A stretch of 64,000 nucleotides of DNA from Hemileia vastatrix (GCA_030280995.1 JASXTE010000001.1:21317606-21381605), one strand, 5' to 3'; numbered from the stretch's first letter, positions 23,262 through 35,747 are shown. Notes: generated by a model not told the origin, from the letters alone. Program-made: numbers and translations.

Positions 23262-24549
23262 TGTCAGCCAGGCTATCTCAGGAGCCCAGTAAATTTTTAT
23301 AATAATTTATTGGAATCATTTAAGGGAATAACATTATGTATTTTATGTAGTTACAATAAAATATTTTATTGAATAATAAAATTATATAAATATTTTATGA
23401 ATAAGTTAAATACTTATTATATTTATTTTATTATTAAGTAAAAATTCTATTACATAAAAAAAATATTATATTCTATAAAATCATGGCGCATTTTTATTTA
23501 TTTAATATTTCTAAATTAATAAATTAATTATTTATAAAATTATATTATAAGTGTAATAATAAATTTAACTTTTAATGTAATTACAATTTAATTAATAAAA
23601 TTTATATACTAAATACAACTTGTCATATATTTTTATCCATAAATATTGGGTGCTTTTTTGACCCTTAATTGTGTCAGTAAAATTATTAAATAAATTAAAA
23701 CACTTATTTAATATAATAATATTTAAATTCTCAATTTAAATTTGTAATATGATTAAATTAATTATTTTTTTCAATTAAACTAGTTGTTAATTTACTAAGA
23801 TAGTTAAAATAATTAATTAATTTCTCTTTAAAACTGATTTAAATTGATTACATATATTTTGGTGTGAAAATAATATTATTTGTTTTAATTAAACCCTTTG
23901 CATCATATTGTAATACTTGTTTAAGATATTTTTTCTCACAGTTCTCAGGTTTTAGACTCATTTAGTTACTCATATTATTAACTACTTGTTTTGGTACTTT
24001 ATGGTGGGAAAATTATTTACTTATTCATGGGTTTAATTTGTTGTTTCAATTTTTCTCTTAATTTGTATGTTTTAATTAATTTCTTTTAATCTCTTGTTTC
24101 ACATTACAACTATTTTTGTGTATAAAATTGAGGCGCTTTAGAGGTATCCTTGCCTATAAAAGGGCCTTGGAATTCTTCTTTGGCAGCCATGACTTACATT
24201 ACAATACTTACAATAATCTAAATACTTTATTACTATTTTTTGAGGTTATAAGTATAAATAAAAATATTAAATAAATTACTATAGGTTTCTTTAAGTTTAT
24301 TAGTAATCATAATTTTTAGTTAAGCAGAAATCAATTACTTAATTGATCAGTAAGTCCCATTAAACCATTTTTATTGTCGTTTCAATTCTCCCAACTTGTC
24401 GTTGCAGTTTTTTTTTATTAGTTATTTTATTTCCATTATTTTCCTTTTATTTCTTTCAACCTTTTATAATCCCTCCTTTAGTTATCTCTTCTACTTCCTC
24501 CTCTTCTTTCCTTCTTCTTATTCTCCTTCTTCTAGATGACCGGCTGATA
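23262..24549 (+). mobile_element. Solo LTR (copy B), 1288 bp, inside the TET-like gene
   Basis: Starts TGTCAGCCAGG and ends CGGCTGATA, short inverted ends. It is flanked by a 5-bp duplication (GTCTC/GTATC) and the uninterrupted site is readable in Harbinger copy 4. The second half resembles 1-818 of the window, including the TATA box, and its start resembles 63812-64000. No internal coding region, hence a solo LTR left by recombination. Very AT-rich over 23320-23900. Confidence 0.8.
24155..24161 (+). promoter_or_regulatory. TATA box of LTR copy B
   Basis: TATAAAA followed by GGGCC; conserved with 436-442. Confidence 0.5.
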
Positions 24550-25489
24550 GTATCCATCCAAAACCAATCATGATACCACCAAACAAACTCTTATTCCTTA
24601 TTGGTAAGCAAACCAAATCCATTTGATATAGTGTGGAGATGAGATCAGGTAGTTGAATAAAGGATTCATCTTTAAGTCCATTGAATGAATGGTTTTGGTA
24701 AATAAATTGAGATTTAAAGGTATTAGTGATTACTGCCTTAACTTCATCACCTCCTAATTTGGTTAGATATTCAATATCTTTAGGTAAATTCTTGGGATAT
24801 TTATTTTTTAATGAATTTAGATAATACTTGATGTTTGATATATTCCCAAATAAAATATTCAAGTATATTTTTTTATAATTCTTTTATTTTGATAAGATCA
24901 ATCATCATTTTTCAAAGGTTTTGAAGAAGATTGAATTGAAGTAGAAATTTGAGAAGATGATAAAGAACATCATGATGAAAATAGAGGTGTAAAGTTTGAA
25001 TAAGAAGAAAAAGATTTTTTTTTAGAAATTATTTTGGAAAAATTTTGATTTTTTGACAATTTTCTGAAATTTTTTTTGATGATTGAAATGAAGTAGAAAT
25101 TGGAGATTATGATAAAGAAGATAATGATGAAGATAGAGGTGTAAGGCTTGAATCAGAAAAAGTAGACTTTTTTTTTCTGAAAAAAATTTTTACTGGTCAA
25201 AAAAATGTCAAACTTTTTTTTTAATAATTAAAAACTCACACAATTTAAATTAAATAATCTTAAAGATTTTTTGAAAGTAATTTATAAGAATAATTACTAC
25301 TTTACTTCAATTTGACAAGTTTTTTTTGGTTAATTCTGGACAAAAAAAGAAAAAAAGAAAAAAAATTAAATTTTTTAATACTTTTCTGTCAATTTTTTGA
25401 TTGCTCCCTCATTGGTCCCTGTAAAACTTTTTTGTTAATATTTTCATTACTCCCTAATTATTCTCTTTTCTCCCCTTGTAAAGCTTCTC

Positions 25490-25990
25490 CAAATCTTATC
25501 TCAAACTCCCTTCAACCCCCCCCCAAATCCTCACCAAAACACCCCCAACACACCTCCCAAAACTTCTCCAAACCACCCCAAACCCTCTCCAAAACCTGTT
25601 CAATGCCCCCCTATAAACCCCTTGAATAACCCCTCAATCTCCCTCTATACCTGTTTCAAACCCTCTTCAAAACCCCTCCTGAAACCCCTCAAAACCCCCT
25701 TAAACCCCCCCCTAAAACCGCCCCTATACACCCTTAAAAACCCTCTCTTAACCCCCCCAACCTGTCCATTTGATAAAAAATTTTCTTTAATAAGAAAATA
25801 GGGAGGAGGGGGTAAGAGGGGAACTAGGAGAGATTTGAAGGGGTTATAGGGGAGGTTTTAATTGGGTGTAGGGGGGGTTGAGGGAGTAATAGGGGGTAGG
25901 AAATGGGGGTTTGAGGCAGCCAAGGAGGAAGAAAAGGGGGGCTAGAGGCAGCCAAAGAGAAGGGAATTGTAGGAATCAAGACACCAAGGA
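25490..25990. repeat. C-rich then G-rich block of copy 3
   Basis: About 270 bp of C-rich DNA on the plus strand (Pro/Ser-type low-complexity frames) followed at 25798 by about 190 bp of G-rich DNA. The same G-rich block lies between the leader and the transposase side in the element at 43950-44230 and in copy 4 (63090-63430). It can form strong secondary structure; it is not coding. Confidence 0.6.
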
Positions 25991-26699
25991 GGGGGGGAAG
26001 GTGGGATAATGACCAGGCTAAGGAGGGATGAAGAGAGTATGATGGAGAGTAAAAAAAAGAGAAAAAATAGAGATAAAGAACAAAAAAGAGCTAATTTAAC
26101 CTTGAAAACCAGAAAAAGAACCACTTACAAAAAAAGAAAAGAAAAAAGAAAAAAAAACCAAAAAAAATTATAATTAGAAAACAAAAAATCAAAAGAAAAT
26201 AATAAAATGACTTACCTGGAGAGATGAGATGAGAAAATAAATAAAAACAAAATGTTTGAAGGATTTTTGATGAGAAGATAAAAAGGATATAAGGAATGAA
26301 TGAAAAAAGGAATGACTGAAAATTCATGCAATAGCTGAAAATATGTGATTTCATTTTGAGGTGGTGACCAAAAACAAAAGCGACAGGAAAGAAGAGAATT
26401 AAACTGAAAATTCAAAATAAAAGTCAATATGCACAAATAAAATTACAAAAACAAAAGAATATTGCACACAACTTGATCATTTGAAGAGTATGAAAAAAGA
26501 TTAAAAGGGTTTTATTGAGAAAAGTTGGAGTATTATTGGTGTAATGATGGAGCATATCCCAGTGAGAAGATAGATTAATAGTAGATAAAAATGAAATGAA
26601 AAATGTAATAATTTAAAAAGAAATCACTAAATCTCCCAATGTGCTAGTGTGATGGGAAGAATTTTTGCCTGTATTCTAGTGGTTTGAGAAATAGAAGTG

Positions 26700-27880
26700 T
26701 TGGCTATAGTGGGAGGTTTTCAATTTGTTCATCTTCATACAACTCTAACTATTGATCTTTGAGGTAAGCAAGTAGTTTATGAAGTATAGTACAACACAGA
26801 ATCCAGTTGATCACCAACTCCATTTCAGACCTATTTCTATGAGGACTTCTTAATTCCCTTAAACTTGAAAAATGACCTTTCAAGATTCAAATAGAATGCT
26901 CAATTTGGACTCTTGACTTTGCCAAATGATTTTCAAACTTTGAATTTTGACTATCTTCAGATGCTTCTCCCCAAAAATAAGGAAGTATATACTTTCCATT
27001 CACATAAGCAGAATCTGAAAGAAAATACTGATCTTCATCAAAGAATTTTTCAGGTTCTTTTGAAATTTGAATTCTTTGAAAGATGTGGTAGTCATGACAT
27101 GAACCAGGATAGCCAGAAAAGAAAGATAAAAAAATTTTAACATCACATATAAACTTAACAGAAATTGAATATCTATAGAGAAGATATATTTTCTTGTGTT
27201 AATATGAAAGAAAAAGAAAGAATGGAATTAAAAATAAGCCACCTATTTTTCGTTCAAAGTAATTATTCCTACCTTGAGCAGGGTTCTGACTCAAAGGAAT
27301 AGTGGTACCATCAACAAAACTTATAAATCCTGTGAAGCCCTCTTCTTGCATAACCTGAGATGATTCAAGTCGCTTTTCTATAGCTGGCCAGGTGAAAAGT
27401 TTAGATTCCAAGGAGTTTATAGCAGTGGTGAATTATTTTGTATAAGTGTTAATAAAGCCATACCCTAAATCAAAGACATTTTTCAAATGTTTCAAGGCAG
27501 CTCCATTACAATTGGAACCCAAACAGCATAGTGTGATGGCCAATTGAATTGAAGGATCACATTGTGGTTTTTGAGAATTTTTGTGAAATATGGGGTGGTC
27601 CTGAATAGGCTCAAGCAATTTAAGGAAAATTCCTGAGAAGTCCTGAACAACTGTCTAAAATTGGGTACAGATAGGTTAAGAAGGGTTTGAATGGTGTACT
27701 TGGGGGTATGAAGTACTTCAGGCTTTCTAGGAAGAAGGTAACGTTTCATGGCCATTTTTGATAAAAAATAAAAATCTTTTTCAAGATCAGAATCAGAATT
27801 TCAATCAGAGTCATAGATGAGATCAAGAGCTATGAAAGTCATTTCTTGATGTAGATTATCACAATTTGAGAGTGAGGAAG
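26700..27880 (-). pseudogene. PIF/Harbinger-like DDE transposase, copy 3 (broken)
   Basis: Minus strand. N-terminal part (27755-27433) matches 44724-44255: KRYLLPRKPEVLHTPKYTIQ, FNWPSHYAVW-type shadow, PSIQLAITLCCLGSNCNG. Then LFTWPAIEKRLESSQVMQEE and GFTGFISFVDGTTIPLSQNP (first Asp, codon at 27310-27312). After a short intron comes YSISVKFICDVK, HDYHIFQRIQI, FLSDSAYVNG (second Asp, 27013-27015) and SRVQIEHSI (Glu, 26899-26901), then LKGHFSSLRELR. The order and spacing fit the DDE_Tnp_4 domain of Harbinger transposases. A stop follows the Glu motif, and others interrupt the gene. All three acidic codons survive. Confidence 0.8.
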
Positions 27881-28599
27881 GCATGAATCATATATGGTAT
27901 AAAAATGTAAATGATGTGCAATTATTTTAGTTATGAAGTGTTATGCTGTGGAGTGCTGTGTATGAATAGGATGATGCTTAAAAATCAGTGAAATGGGATT
28001 TTATGGTGAAATCAGTGTTTTTGGTTGAGAAAGTGTGGATTTGAGTGAAATAAGTGACTTAATTCATTTTGAAATCCACCAGTATTGGGGCTAGTGTGTT
28101 TCAGAGATCTAAACTTAAATAAGTGTGGATTTGGTAAAATTTAAGTGCAGATTTGCAAAAACTGACACCCCCTATTTTTTATGTGATGTGCTTAAATTGA
28201 ATCAATATTCTCAATATAGATTTTGATGAAACAAAAATATCATAATTAACTTATTTTAGTTTGCCATAAAACATGTCTCAACATCAAAAAGAGCAAGTCG
28301 TTGCTTCTCAAACCAAGCCACCACATACACCTTAGAATGATATAAAAGCCCCCTTTTCCTTGTCAAATTATTTTATCAACTATATCATTTCACTATAAAA
28401 AATAATCATATTTAAATTCATGTTCTGTATGTTTTAAATTTAAGTGGTTAACTGTAAATCAAGAATTCATTTAAAGTTGTTTTGTCATAAGTGTTGTGTA
28501 GTTTTTTCATATGAAACGTAAAATCTCCTAAGTACTAATACATCTCAAATAAGCTGAATAAGATTTTGAACATCAGACTAAGGCTTTAGAATAAGGTGT

Positions 28600-30200
28600 T
28601 TTAATCCCTTTCTCTTTGAGCTTGTTTGAATTTAAGTCTTGAAAGAACAACCAATGATTGAGTCACATACTATGCAATGCATTTTGAAACTCAACATCAA
28701 ATGGGTCAAATTTTTCATAATGAAAAAATAAGACATAGAAGAATCCAATTCATATGAATTTACATCCAAGTAATTTTTAGGAAAAACATTATGAGGTTTT
28801 TCTTGATTTAAATTTATAATCATTTGCTGATTAGGCTTATGACTTAGTGCATTGATTGTTGTTCCTAGAATTGTGGCTTAAACATTTAAAGTGGTAGTCA
28901 TTCTGGAGTTAGAAACATCTTCAGTTTGAAGGATGTGAGGATTGACTGGTGGTTGGTGGTGGAACCTAAACTTGGGAGTATGGGGGGGAATCAAATGAGA
29001 GACTTGAACAGGATTATTTTGCTTAAGAAAACAGATAAATGAGAAAAAATTAATTATCATTAAAATTCAAATACAGTTTTAATTAAATACTTAAAATTGC
29101 TGTAGCCCATAACTCTAACAAAGCAGGCATCATAATGAAGTATCCATGCAAATTTGAAGGGTTGACATGACCAAATACTTCTGAACAGCCAGTGAGATCC
29201 TCCCATGGAGGGTGTGGTTCTTGAATCAAACTTACTATCTCATAATGCTCAGCTGTATACTCCACCCCACTGATAATACCAGGCTCACATGAAGAATAAC
29301 TATGGTTGCTGGAGCAGTGTTGTGAGAAATATTGACACTAATTACCATACAAAAGTAGACTTTAATATATAATTATTTAAATTTAGTAAGCCATAGAATA
29401 CAAACTTGAAGTGCCCATTTAGGGTCCTTTTGTTCAACCTGGAATATAATACTTTTTTCATCTTGTACTGTTTGTGAAACTCCAAGAAAATTTTGTAGTA
29501 TCTCACTTGAATCTAAGAAATTTTTCTTTCTAGCTGAAAATCTTCCTCCATGAGGAATTACTAAAAACCATGTGAATGTTTCTAAATACAGCTCTTTACA
29601 AATGTGCTCTGCCCACAAAATGTCCTCTCCCTCATTGATTAAAGTAATGGTTTCATCCTTAAATCCTGAAATGCCTGAATTACTTATTGGCCAAACAAAT
29701 GATAAATTATGAGGTTCAGAGATAACCTTCTCAAATTTTGGTTGCCTTTTAGACCCCATAGATCTCCTTCTTAGGGGTCTCTGAGAGACTTCCTCCTTTG
29801 GTAAAGCTAACCCTGGAAAGCTTTTAGCTGTCTTTCATCTCATCCCCCACCAAAATCAAGAGTTTAGGTCAGCTGTTCTATGTCATTGGCAGGAATTAGA
29901 GGCAAGAGAACCACAAGCTTTCAAAAATTAGCTGTATATAAAAAAAACTCTGTAGAGACTTTTGTAAAGTTCTGGGGAGGTAACTCTAAATCACTGTCAG
30001 ATTCATTGACTGAACCTTGGCTTCCAAAATCCTCAGAATGACTCAGAGAAAAATTAGGACTTTATGAATCATTGATGGAGGGAGATTCGGTGATATAAAC
30101 CTTTCACTTAAAATTTATCTGAAAAAATTTTATTGAACAAAAATATCAGATTTACAAAACAACAAAAAAAACAAAGAATGACTTACATTGATGATTTCTT
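28600..30200 (-). pseudogene. Unrecognised multi-exon gene, decayed
   Basis: Minus-strand reading gives at least three exon-like segments. (1) An acidic start, SEDFGSQGSVNESDSDLELP, then after a MITE RRRSMGSKRQPKFEKVISEP ... LSFVWPISNSGISGF ... FTWFLVIPHGGRFSARKKNF ... KDPKWALQ (to about 29420). (2) CQYFSQHCSS ... GVEYTAEHYEIVSLIQEPHP ... FGHVNPSNLHGYFIMMPALL (29330-29090), joined to the first by a plausible GTTTGT...TTAG intron. (3) QNNPVQVSHLIPPHTPKF ... MTTTLN and onward to about 28640, after a TTCTTAAG acceptor. One in-frame stop appears in segment 3. I recognise no domain. It could be a host gene fragment or cargo of an unidentified element. Confidence 0.45.
29802..29936 (-). mobile_element. 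135-bp foldback MITE inside the unrecognised gene
   Basis: This stretch is the reverse complement of 46956-47091 with about 20 differences. It is bounded by TA on both sides, and its ends read AAGCTAACCCTGGAAAGC and its inverse. It splits the first exon of the decayed gene; the reading frame resumes on the other side (ALPKEEVSQRPLRRRSMG). Confidence 0.7.
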
Positions 30201-30369
30201 TAAAAATAAGGGTTAGAATAATTAAAAAAATAGGTGGGGAAATAAATAAAGAAATGGGTGGGAGTTTGGAAAGATGGAAGTGATTTGGCACATGGGGTAC
30301 TTTTTTTCACTGCTGCATGCTCAAATCATGCAAAATCAAAGACACCCAAAATAGAACAAAAAAACAGAA

Positions 30370-30374
30370 GAAAT
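30370..30374. repeat. Target duplication GAAAT of the old copia, left
   Basis: GAAAT here, GAAAG at 45735-45739: four of five bases match across the whole 15-kb stack. Confidence 0.6.
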
Positions 30375-30488
30375 TGTAGCACATTGTCAGCCTGTTGAAC
30401 TCCAGAAAAAAACAGAGAACAGGGGAAGCGGCAACTACAGACTCTATACATTAACACATAACTAGGTACATATCCTTATGGCTTAACA
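30375..30488 (-). repeat. 3' LTR of the old copia
   Basis: 114 bp, TGTTAAG...GCTACA on the minus strand. Preceded on that strand by the purine tract TGGAGGGGA. Confidence 0.8.
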
Positions 30489-30629
30489 TCCCCTCCACTT
30501 AGTCATGAAAAATATTACTGATATCCCCCCCATGCAAACATAACCAACTCCAGAATGAAAAAATAAAATGAAATGAGAAAATAAAAGAAATAAAGCAAGA
30601 AAAGAAAAGAAAGAAAATATATATCCCCA

Positions 30630-33600
30630 TTACCACACACAGACATTTTTCCTTCTAAGAGTTGTCAGGGATGAGCCCAGTGATTTTGTGAGAATATCTG
30701 CACACATTTTAGTAGTGGGAACCCATTCCAATGTTTCTTTTTTCAGAAAGATTGGTTCATTAACAATATAGAGAAACCTATCCACATTCTGTGTCCTCTT
30801 GTTTCCAGGGTTGTCTTTTTCATTGGCTATTGCACCTTTGTTGTCACAGAAGATCTTGATAGGGGGAGTACCAGGAAATATATCTTTGAGAAGATTTGAG
30901 ATCCAAATGGCATCTTTCATACCACCACCAAGTGCCACATATTCAGAAGTGCATGAGAAATCACTTACTTTCAACTGGCACCTTGATGTCCGCACAATTG
31001 GACAAGAGTTGAGGAGCAGCAGGTGTCCACTTTGAGCTCATGAGAATTCCTTGTTATTCCAAGTGGAATCAGAAAAAGATAGGAGTTCAAGTGGTGAAGT
31101 TCAGTCAGGATGAATGTGAAGACAGAGAGTGGTTGTGTTTTGAGCATATCTGAGCAGGTGGTTGAGAGAAATCCAGTGATTGGAAGTAGGTTTGTATGAG
31201 AAGTGTTCTAAAAAATTGACAGGGAAGGATAGATCTGGCCTAGTTTCTACTGCCACATAACTTAGAGCACCTAGAATAGAGAGATATTAAGTTGTATCAA
31301 TAGCTACCTCTTCATCATTGGCCATGGTGATTTCTAGATTAGCTGGTAGGGGTGATCTTTTTGTTAATCCAGAGGGTTTATGAGTCTGTAGGATTTTTCC
31401 AATGAGTTGAAAATTGTGCAGATCAAAACCTCCTGGAACTTCTTTAATAGCAATACCTACAATACCATCCACATTATCATTTAACTTTACCATCAAACTA
31501 CCATCCAAACCATCCTCCAATTCTTTCAATACCTCCTCACTACTTCCAGTCACTATAACATCATCAACATGGATCCATATCACACCCAAACATCCCTTCT
31601 TCCTAAGAAAATAGAAACTTTTATTATACTGACTTACCTTTTATCCCAGAGAATCCAACTCCCTGGATATATGAAGCCACCAGCATCTTTCTTCTTGCTT
31701 TGAACAATAGTGGGCTTTCTTTAAATGTAATGCATTTCCACTGGCATGTAGCTGATAACCTTCATGAGGACATAACCATATTTATTCATCAATAGGGCTG
31801 TGAAGGTAAGCAGCTGTGACATCAAAAGATTTCACAGGACTTTTGTGATAAGAAGCTAAGTTGAGAAGAATGTTTTGTGAAGCAAAAGTGGCATTTGGGG
31901 CAAAAGTGTCAGTAAAGTCAATACCATACCATCATAAAAAACCTTTTGCTACATATTGTGCTTTGTATGTTGGGGATTTAGATAAAGGATCTTTTATGTT
32001 GAAGACTGATTTATCATGGTTAGTTTGGTTCTAGGAGGAAGCTTTTCTTCATATCACACATCCATATATTTCATTTTCAGCAGTTCCTTTTTGCATGCTT
32101 GGTCCCACTTATGACTGTCAGTTGAGAGCATAGCTTGCAAATGGGTTTTGGGGATAATGGATGATTGGGACAAACCTTTTTCCATAGTTTCATGCACAGC
32201 TTTCTCTTGAGAAAGAAGTTTTTTTTCCTGGATATTACCTAGTTTCATATTGTTGAGGATATGACCAAGAGAACCTTTGGATGGTTGCGGTTGATAAGCA
32301 GCTTTGTGAGCAGGAATTTTATCACCAGGTAAAAAAGCCATAGAAGATTCAAAAAAGGAGTTTTACTCTGGGTGCCAAAAAATACAACCTGCATTATTTA
32401 AAGAATAACCTACAGACTTAAAAAGCAAAGCACGTTGTTCCAATTTGCATCTAGTTTCTTTATGGATATGGACAAAAGCTGTTTCACCAAATATTCTTAG
32501 ATTGAAGTTTTTTGGATCACAGTTGTACATTAGCTTCAGGGGAGTTTTGTCACTATTTTTAGCATTGGGGAGTTGTTTGTGAGCATGAGCTGCCTATTTT
32601 TAGGCCAGGCCCCAGAAGCATTCAGTTAGTTCACTTGCAAGTAGAGTTGTCCTGGCTATCTCTCCAACTGTTCTGTTGAAACGTTCAGCTGATCCATTTT
32701 GTTTATGATGGTGAGGACAGGTGATTTCATGAGTAGCTCCAATGTCAGCCAATATTTGAGCCATCTTCTTTGAGTGCATTTCTTCCCCATCAGTTTGTAG
32801 TGCTTGAAGTTCTTTAATGGTGACATTTTCCAGCTTTTTATGAAAGGTAACAAAAGAAGTTGTGGCCTCAGATTTGGAATTAAGCAGAAATAACTCACCA
32901 TAAGAAGTTGAACTTTACCTGAACATTGCAGTCCACCTAGCACCATGAACAGTAGGATCTATAGGACCAACCATATCTCTAACAGTAAGGCTCATCATAG
33001 ATTCAGGTCTTGATTCACATGAAGCTGATGGTTTTCTGGTACTTTCTTCTATCAAGAAATCTTTTCAGTCAATCTTACCTGGTGGAATAAAAAGGGGCAA
33101 GCCAGTGCCAATTCCAGTTCTGATGATGGCTCTAATTTTGTGTTCACTGGTATGGCTGAGCCTTATATGCCAGTCCATGATGGAGCCTTTTGCAGAAGGG
33201 GTTCGGTTGATGTTTTCATTTTTCTTAACACTACATAAGAGGGAAGGATTCAATTAGTAGTGGTAAGAGGAAACATCATTTTTATTTCAGTCACTAAACC
33301 TAATTACATCTAAGATCCAGTGCCTTCTTGTACTTTCCAGCCGCCCTGTTATATATAAATCATCTTTAAAATAAATCCCTTAAGTTCTTGTCCTCAGAAC
33401 ATAAACCAAAACAAAAACCACTATCCAGAAAATCAAAAAGAGAAATAAGAGTAGTTCTAACATCAGGACTGTAAAAAACATTTGTAATGGTAACAATTTT
33501 TCCATCTCCTTTTATTTTCAGGTCCCCTATACCAGTAATAGATGCGAAAGGACAGTTAGTTGCTACTTTGATTGGTATTTGATTTTTAAGAGGTTTGAAA

Positions 33601-34915
33601 TTGCTGAGAAGGCTCACATTGCCAGTGACATGATGGATAGCTCCAGAATCCAGTATTGTCACATTCCCTGCAAGTGTTTCAGGTGACCATTCTGCACTAT
33701 TCAAATCAATCTGTGAAATGTGTTCACATAATGCCTCCACATTTTCCTCAAAGATTGTCACTTCATCAGCTTCAATCTGGACATCCCTGGCTCTAATTTG
33801 TCTATGTATGTAAACCGGTTTGTTTTTTGCATTTGGATCAGACACAAAGGCTGTATTATGTAGAGACTGGTAGAAAAAGTGGATTAATAGGGGTTGTAAG
33901 GATAATGAGCAAAAATGTGAGCAGTTGATTTACACTCATGGAATTGTCTTTGAGCACCAGGGGGTCTGTAAGAGTCAGTTTGACATTGGGTATGAGCTGC
34001 CACAATAAAGATGGGTTCAGTTGACAAAGACACAGTAGGGGTTGTTGAAATAGATTCTCTATCAGCCCTGTTTTGGACTAATGAAGGCATGAGTTGACAG
34101 AAACCTTCAAAAGTGACAGATTTTGAATCAGGGTGGTTGTCCAGAGCAACACAAATATCAACATAAAGGTCTTTCAGAGATGATGGCAATAAAGCATGGG
34201 ACATTAGTGCTTTGAAAATTTTATGATCAAAGATAATTCCTTGACATTCAATTGCTTCAAAATATTTTTTGAATGCTTCTAGATACTCACTGTGGGGTGT
34301 AAACTGAGTTTGTTTCAGATTGATGAAGCTGAAAATGGCTGTCATTGTAGAGGTATGATTAGACCTAGTGAATTTTCTGCTAATATGAAGATATGTTTGG
34401 TGTGTTTCTCAATCTGTTGATATCTCATGTTGCAGGTTTGGAGAAATGGAGTGTGCCAGAATTAAGTGAGTGACTCTATCTTCAAAATTGCCTGGTCCCT
34501 TTTCATCATTCAGGGCATATGCTTGTGTTCTAACAAAATCTTTGATCAATGCTAATACATTGCTGTGCCAGTCTGAATAATTTCTACCATTAAAATCAAG
34601 ATTAGGAATGGATTTAGTGAATTCAATGATGTTTCATAACGTCCTTTGTCCTTCTTTCATGCTAATTGTATTGGTCTGGGGTGGGGACATGTGGGGTGGA
34701 GTTTGGTGTGAATGACTGATGGGATTGGCCTGTCTGAAAGGTGAGGCCAATCTCCCTGTTGGTGTCACCATGTCTCTTGGGTAATGGGCAGCAGTAGATA
34801 GAGGGGAAGAGAAGCAAGGACCTATGGTAAGGTCCCCAATTTCCTGCATGAGTTGTTGAGTGTGGAGGCTTCTTCTGACAATACGCACAGGTGCAAATGT
34901 GGAATTGCTTCGCAA
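30630..34915 (-). pseudogene. Gag-Pol of the old copia, decayed
   Basis: Pieces in three minus-strand frames match the younger copy at 36021-40655. 34345-33884 is Gag (FSFINLKQTQFTPHSEYLEA) with a ruined zinc knuckle (FHECKSTAHIFAHY, first and last Cys lost). 33845-33366 is protease with an intact catalytic motif TILDSGAIHHVTGN. 33253-33065 is the integrase zinc region (MDWHIRLSHTSEHKI). 32341-32054 is the linker. 31589-31287 holds the reverse transcriptase IWIHVDDVIVTGSS, and 30995-30630 is RNase H (SCTSEYVALGGGMKDAIWIS). It is useful as the older relative for reading changes in the young copy. Confidence 0.85.
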
Positions 34916-35260
34916 GAGGGTGGTTTGGCAATAGGGGAGGGAGCAACAAACAGAGAGTTAGGAGAGCTAGATGCAAGTGGAGATTCAGGGGAAGCAGCGT
35001 GTTTTGATGGTACTATGGCAGGTGGGGTAATCGGATCTTGCGAGAATGGAGATGGAGATGCTGGTATGGTTGTGAGGGTAGGGGTAGGAGTAAGTGATAA
35101 TGTACAATTAGAGGAGCATGTTTTTTGGTGAGAATTATGAGAATGAGATTGAGGATTCAGGGGGTCTATGCAAATGCTTTGAAGCTCTCAGTTGGAAATT
35201 TAACAAGTAATTTTTGTGGGTTTATTTTCACCAGCACAATGAGGTAAGTGTTTATTGGAC

Positions 35261-35272
35261 ATGTGCTGGGGG
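35261..35272. repeat. LINE target duplication, left
   Basis: ATGTGCTGGGGG here, ATGTGCTAGGGG at 45347-45358, one mismatch in 12. Confidence 0.75.
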
Positions 35273-35672
35273 TATTCCCCCTACTCCAGAAGCAGTCAGG
35301 AAACTTAGGGGAAAGCATGAACCATTGAAGCTCTTCCAAGAATTTTCAAAGCTTCCAAGATTAATTGCCACTGCCTTCTCTCAATGTCGCTCAGGTCACT
35401 CCCCCCTGAGAAACTAACTTTTTTGCTTCAAAGCAGCAGACTCACCTTTTTGCGTTCTTTGCCCTCTCAGAGCAAAGGATACGCTGGAGCATGTCTTACT
35501 TTTTTGCCCAGCCCATTCTGATATTCAACGCTCTCTCATTAGAGAAGTAGAAAAGAACAAGCTTCCCTTCACTACCACTTCCCTACTGTCCAATTCTCCT
35601 GTCATGGCAGCAGTGGAAAAATTCTTAGTTGATACATGTAGATTCCCTAACAACTTGCCTTTATCCCAATAA
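35273..35672 (+). pseudogene. C-terminal end of LINE ORF2
   Basis: Translation shows RKLRGKHEPLKLFQEFSKLP, TAFSQCRSGHSPLRN, a stop or frame change, then SPFCVLCPLRAKDTLEHVLL, FCP and a tail to NNLPLSQ. The C..C plus 'D/ETLEH.L..CP' pattern is the zinc-knuckle end typical of the reverse transcriptase ORF of RNase H-bearing LINEs (I/Tad-like groups). It is cut by 5' truncation, not by decay alone. Confidence 0.75.
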
Positions 35673-35747
35673 CTTTTCTTTCCTATTTGCTACCAGTAAA
35701 TTTCAATTTGTTTCTCCTTATTTTTAGTTTTCCCTAGTTATTATTAA

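Larger units (their letters stand above)
22640..25200 (-). pseudogene. TET/JBP-like 2OG-Fe(II) oxygenase gene, copy 3 (interrupted)
   Basis: Minus-strand multi-exon gene. The N-terminal part is Ser-rich (about 25160-25080). The exon at 24862-24550 encodes NILFGNISNIKYYLNSL ... LPKDIEYLTKLGG ... SLFGGIMIGFGW, where a 1288-bp LTR interrupts it; it resumes at 23256 with RPGF. The C-terminal part (about 22990-22660) reads NFIITHYGFYKKINN..NDA, YLNLGIFSYINPIT, GHGLYFPDH, NFGLGNGII and HNNHQ. The GGxMxxxGWR and the 'F..K.H.D.DA..Y..GI...I...TG......G..F.FPD.......DG..E..W.....H' layout is what I know from the TET/JBP-like oxygenases expanded in basidiomycetes, which oxidise modified DNA bases. Here the first metal His is Asn, and stops occur. 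The homologue is in copy 4. Confidence 0.6.
21560..28172. mobile_element. Harbinger-like element copy 3, 5'-truncated
   Basis: Begins near exon 3 of the Myb-like gene; the left TIR and exons 1-2 are missing. It then carries the stem-loop pair (22108-22245), a TET-like gene on the minus strand split by a solo LTR, C-rich and G-rich blocks (25490-25990), the conserved splice-donor block (26212), the transposase on the minus strand (26700-27880) and the right TIR ending in five C at 28168-28172 followed by TAT. This is the only copy in the window whose transposase catalytic domain can be read in full, although broken. Confidence 0.8.

Noticed and set aside
25312..25629. Pro/Ser-rich open frame on the plus strand
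   Set aside because: Reads through the low-complexity C-rich block; no conservation in the homologous block of copy 4.
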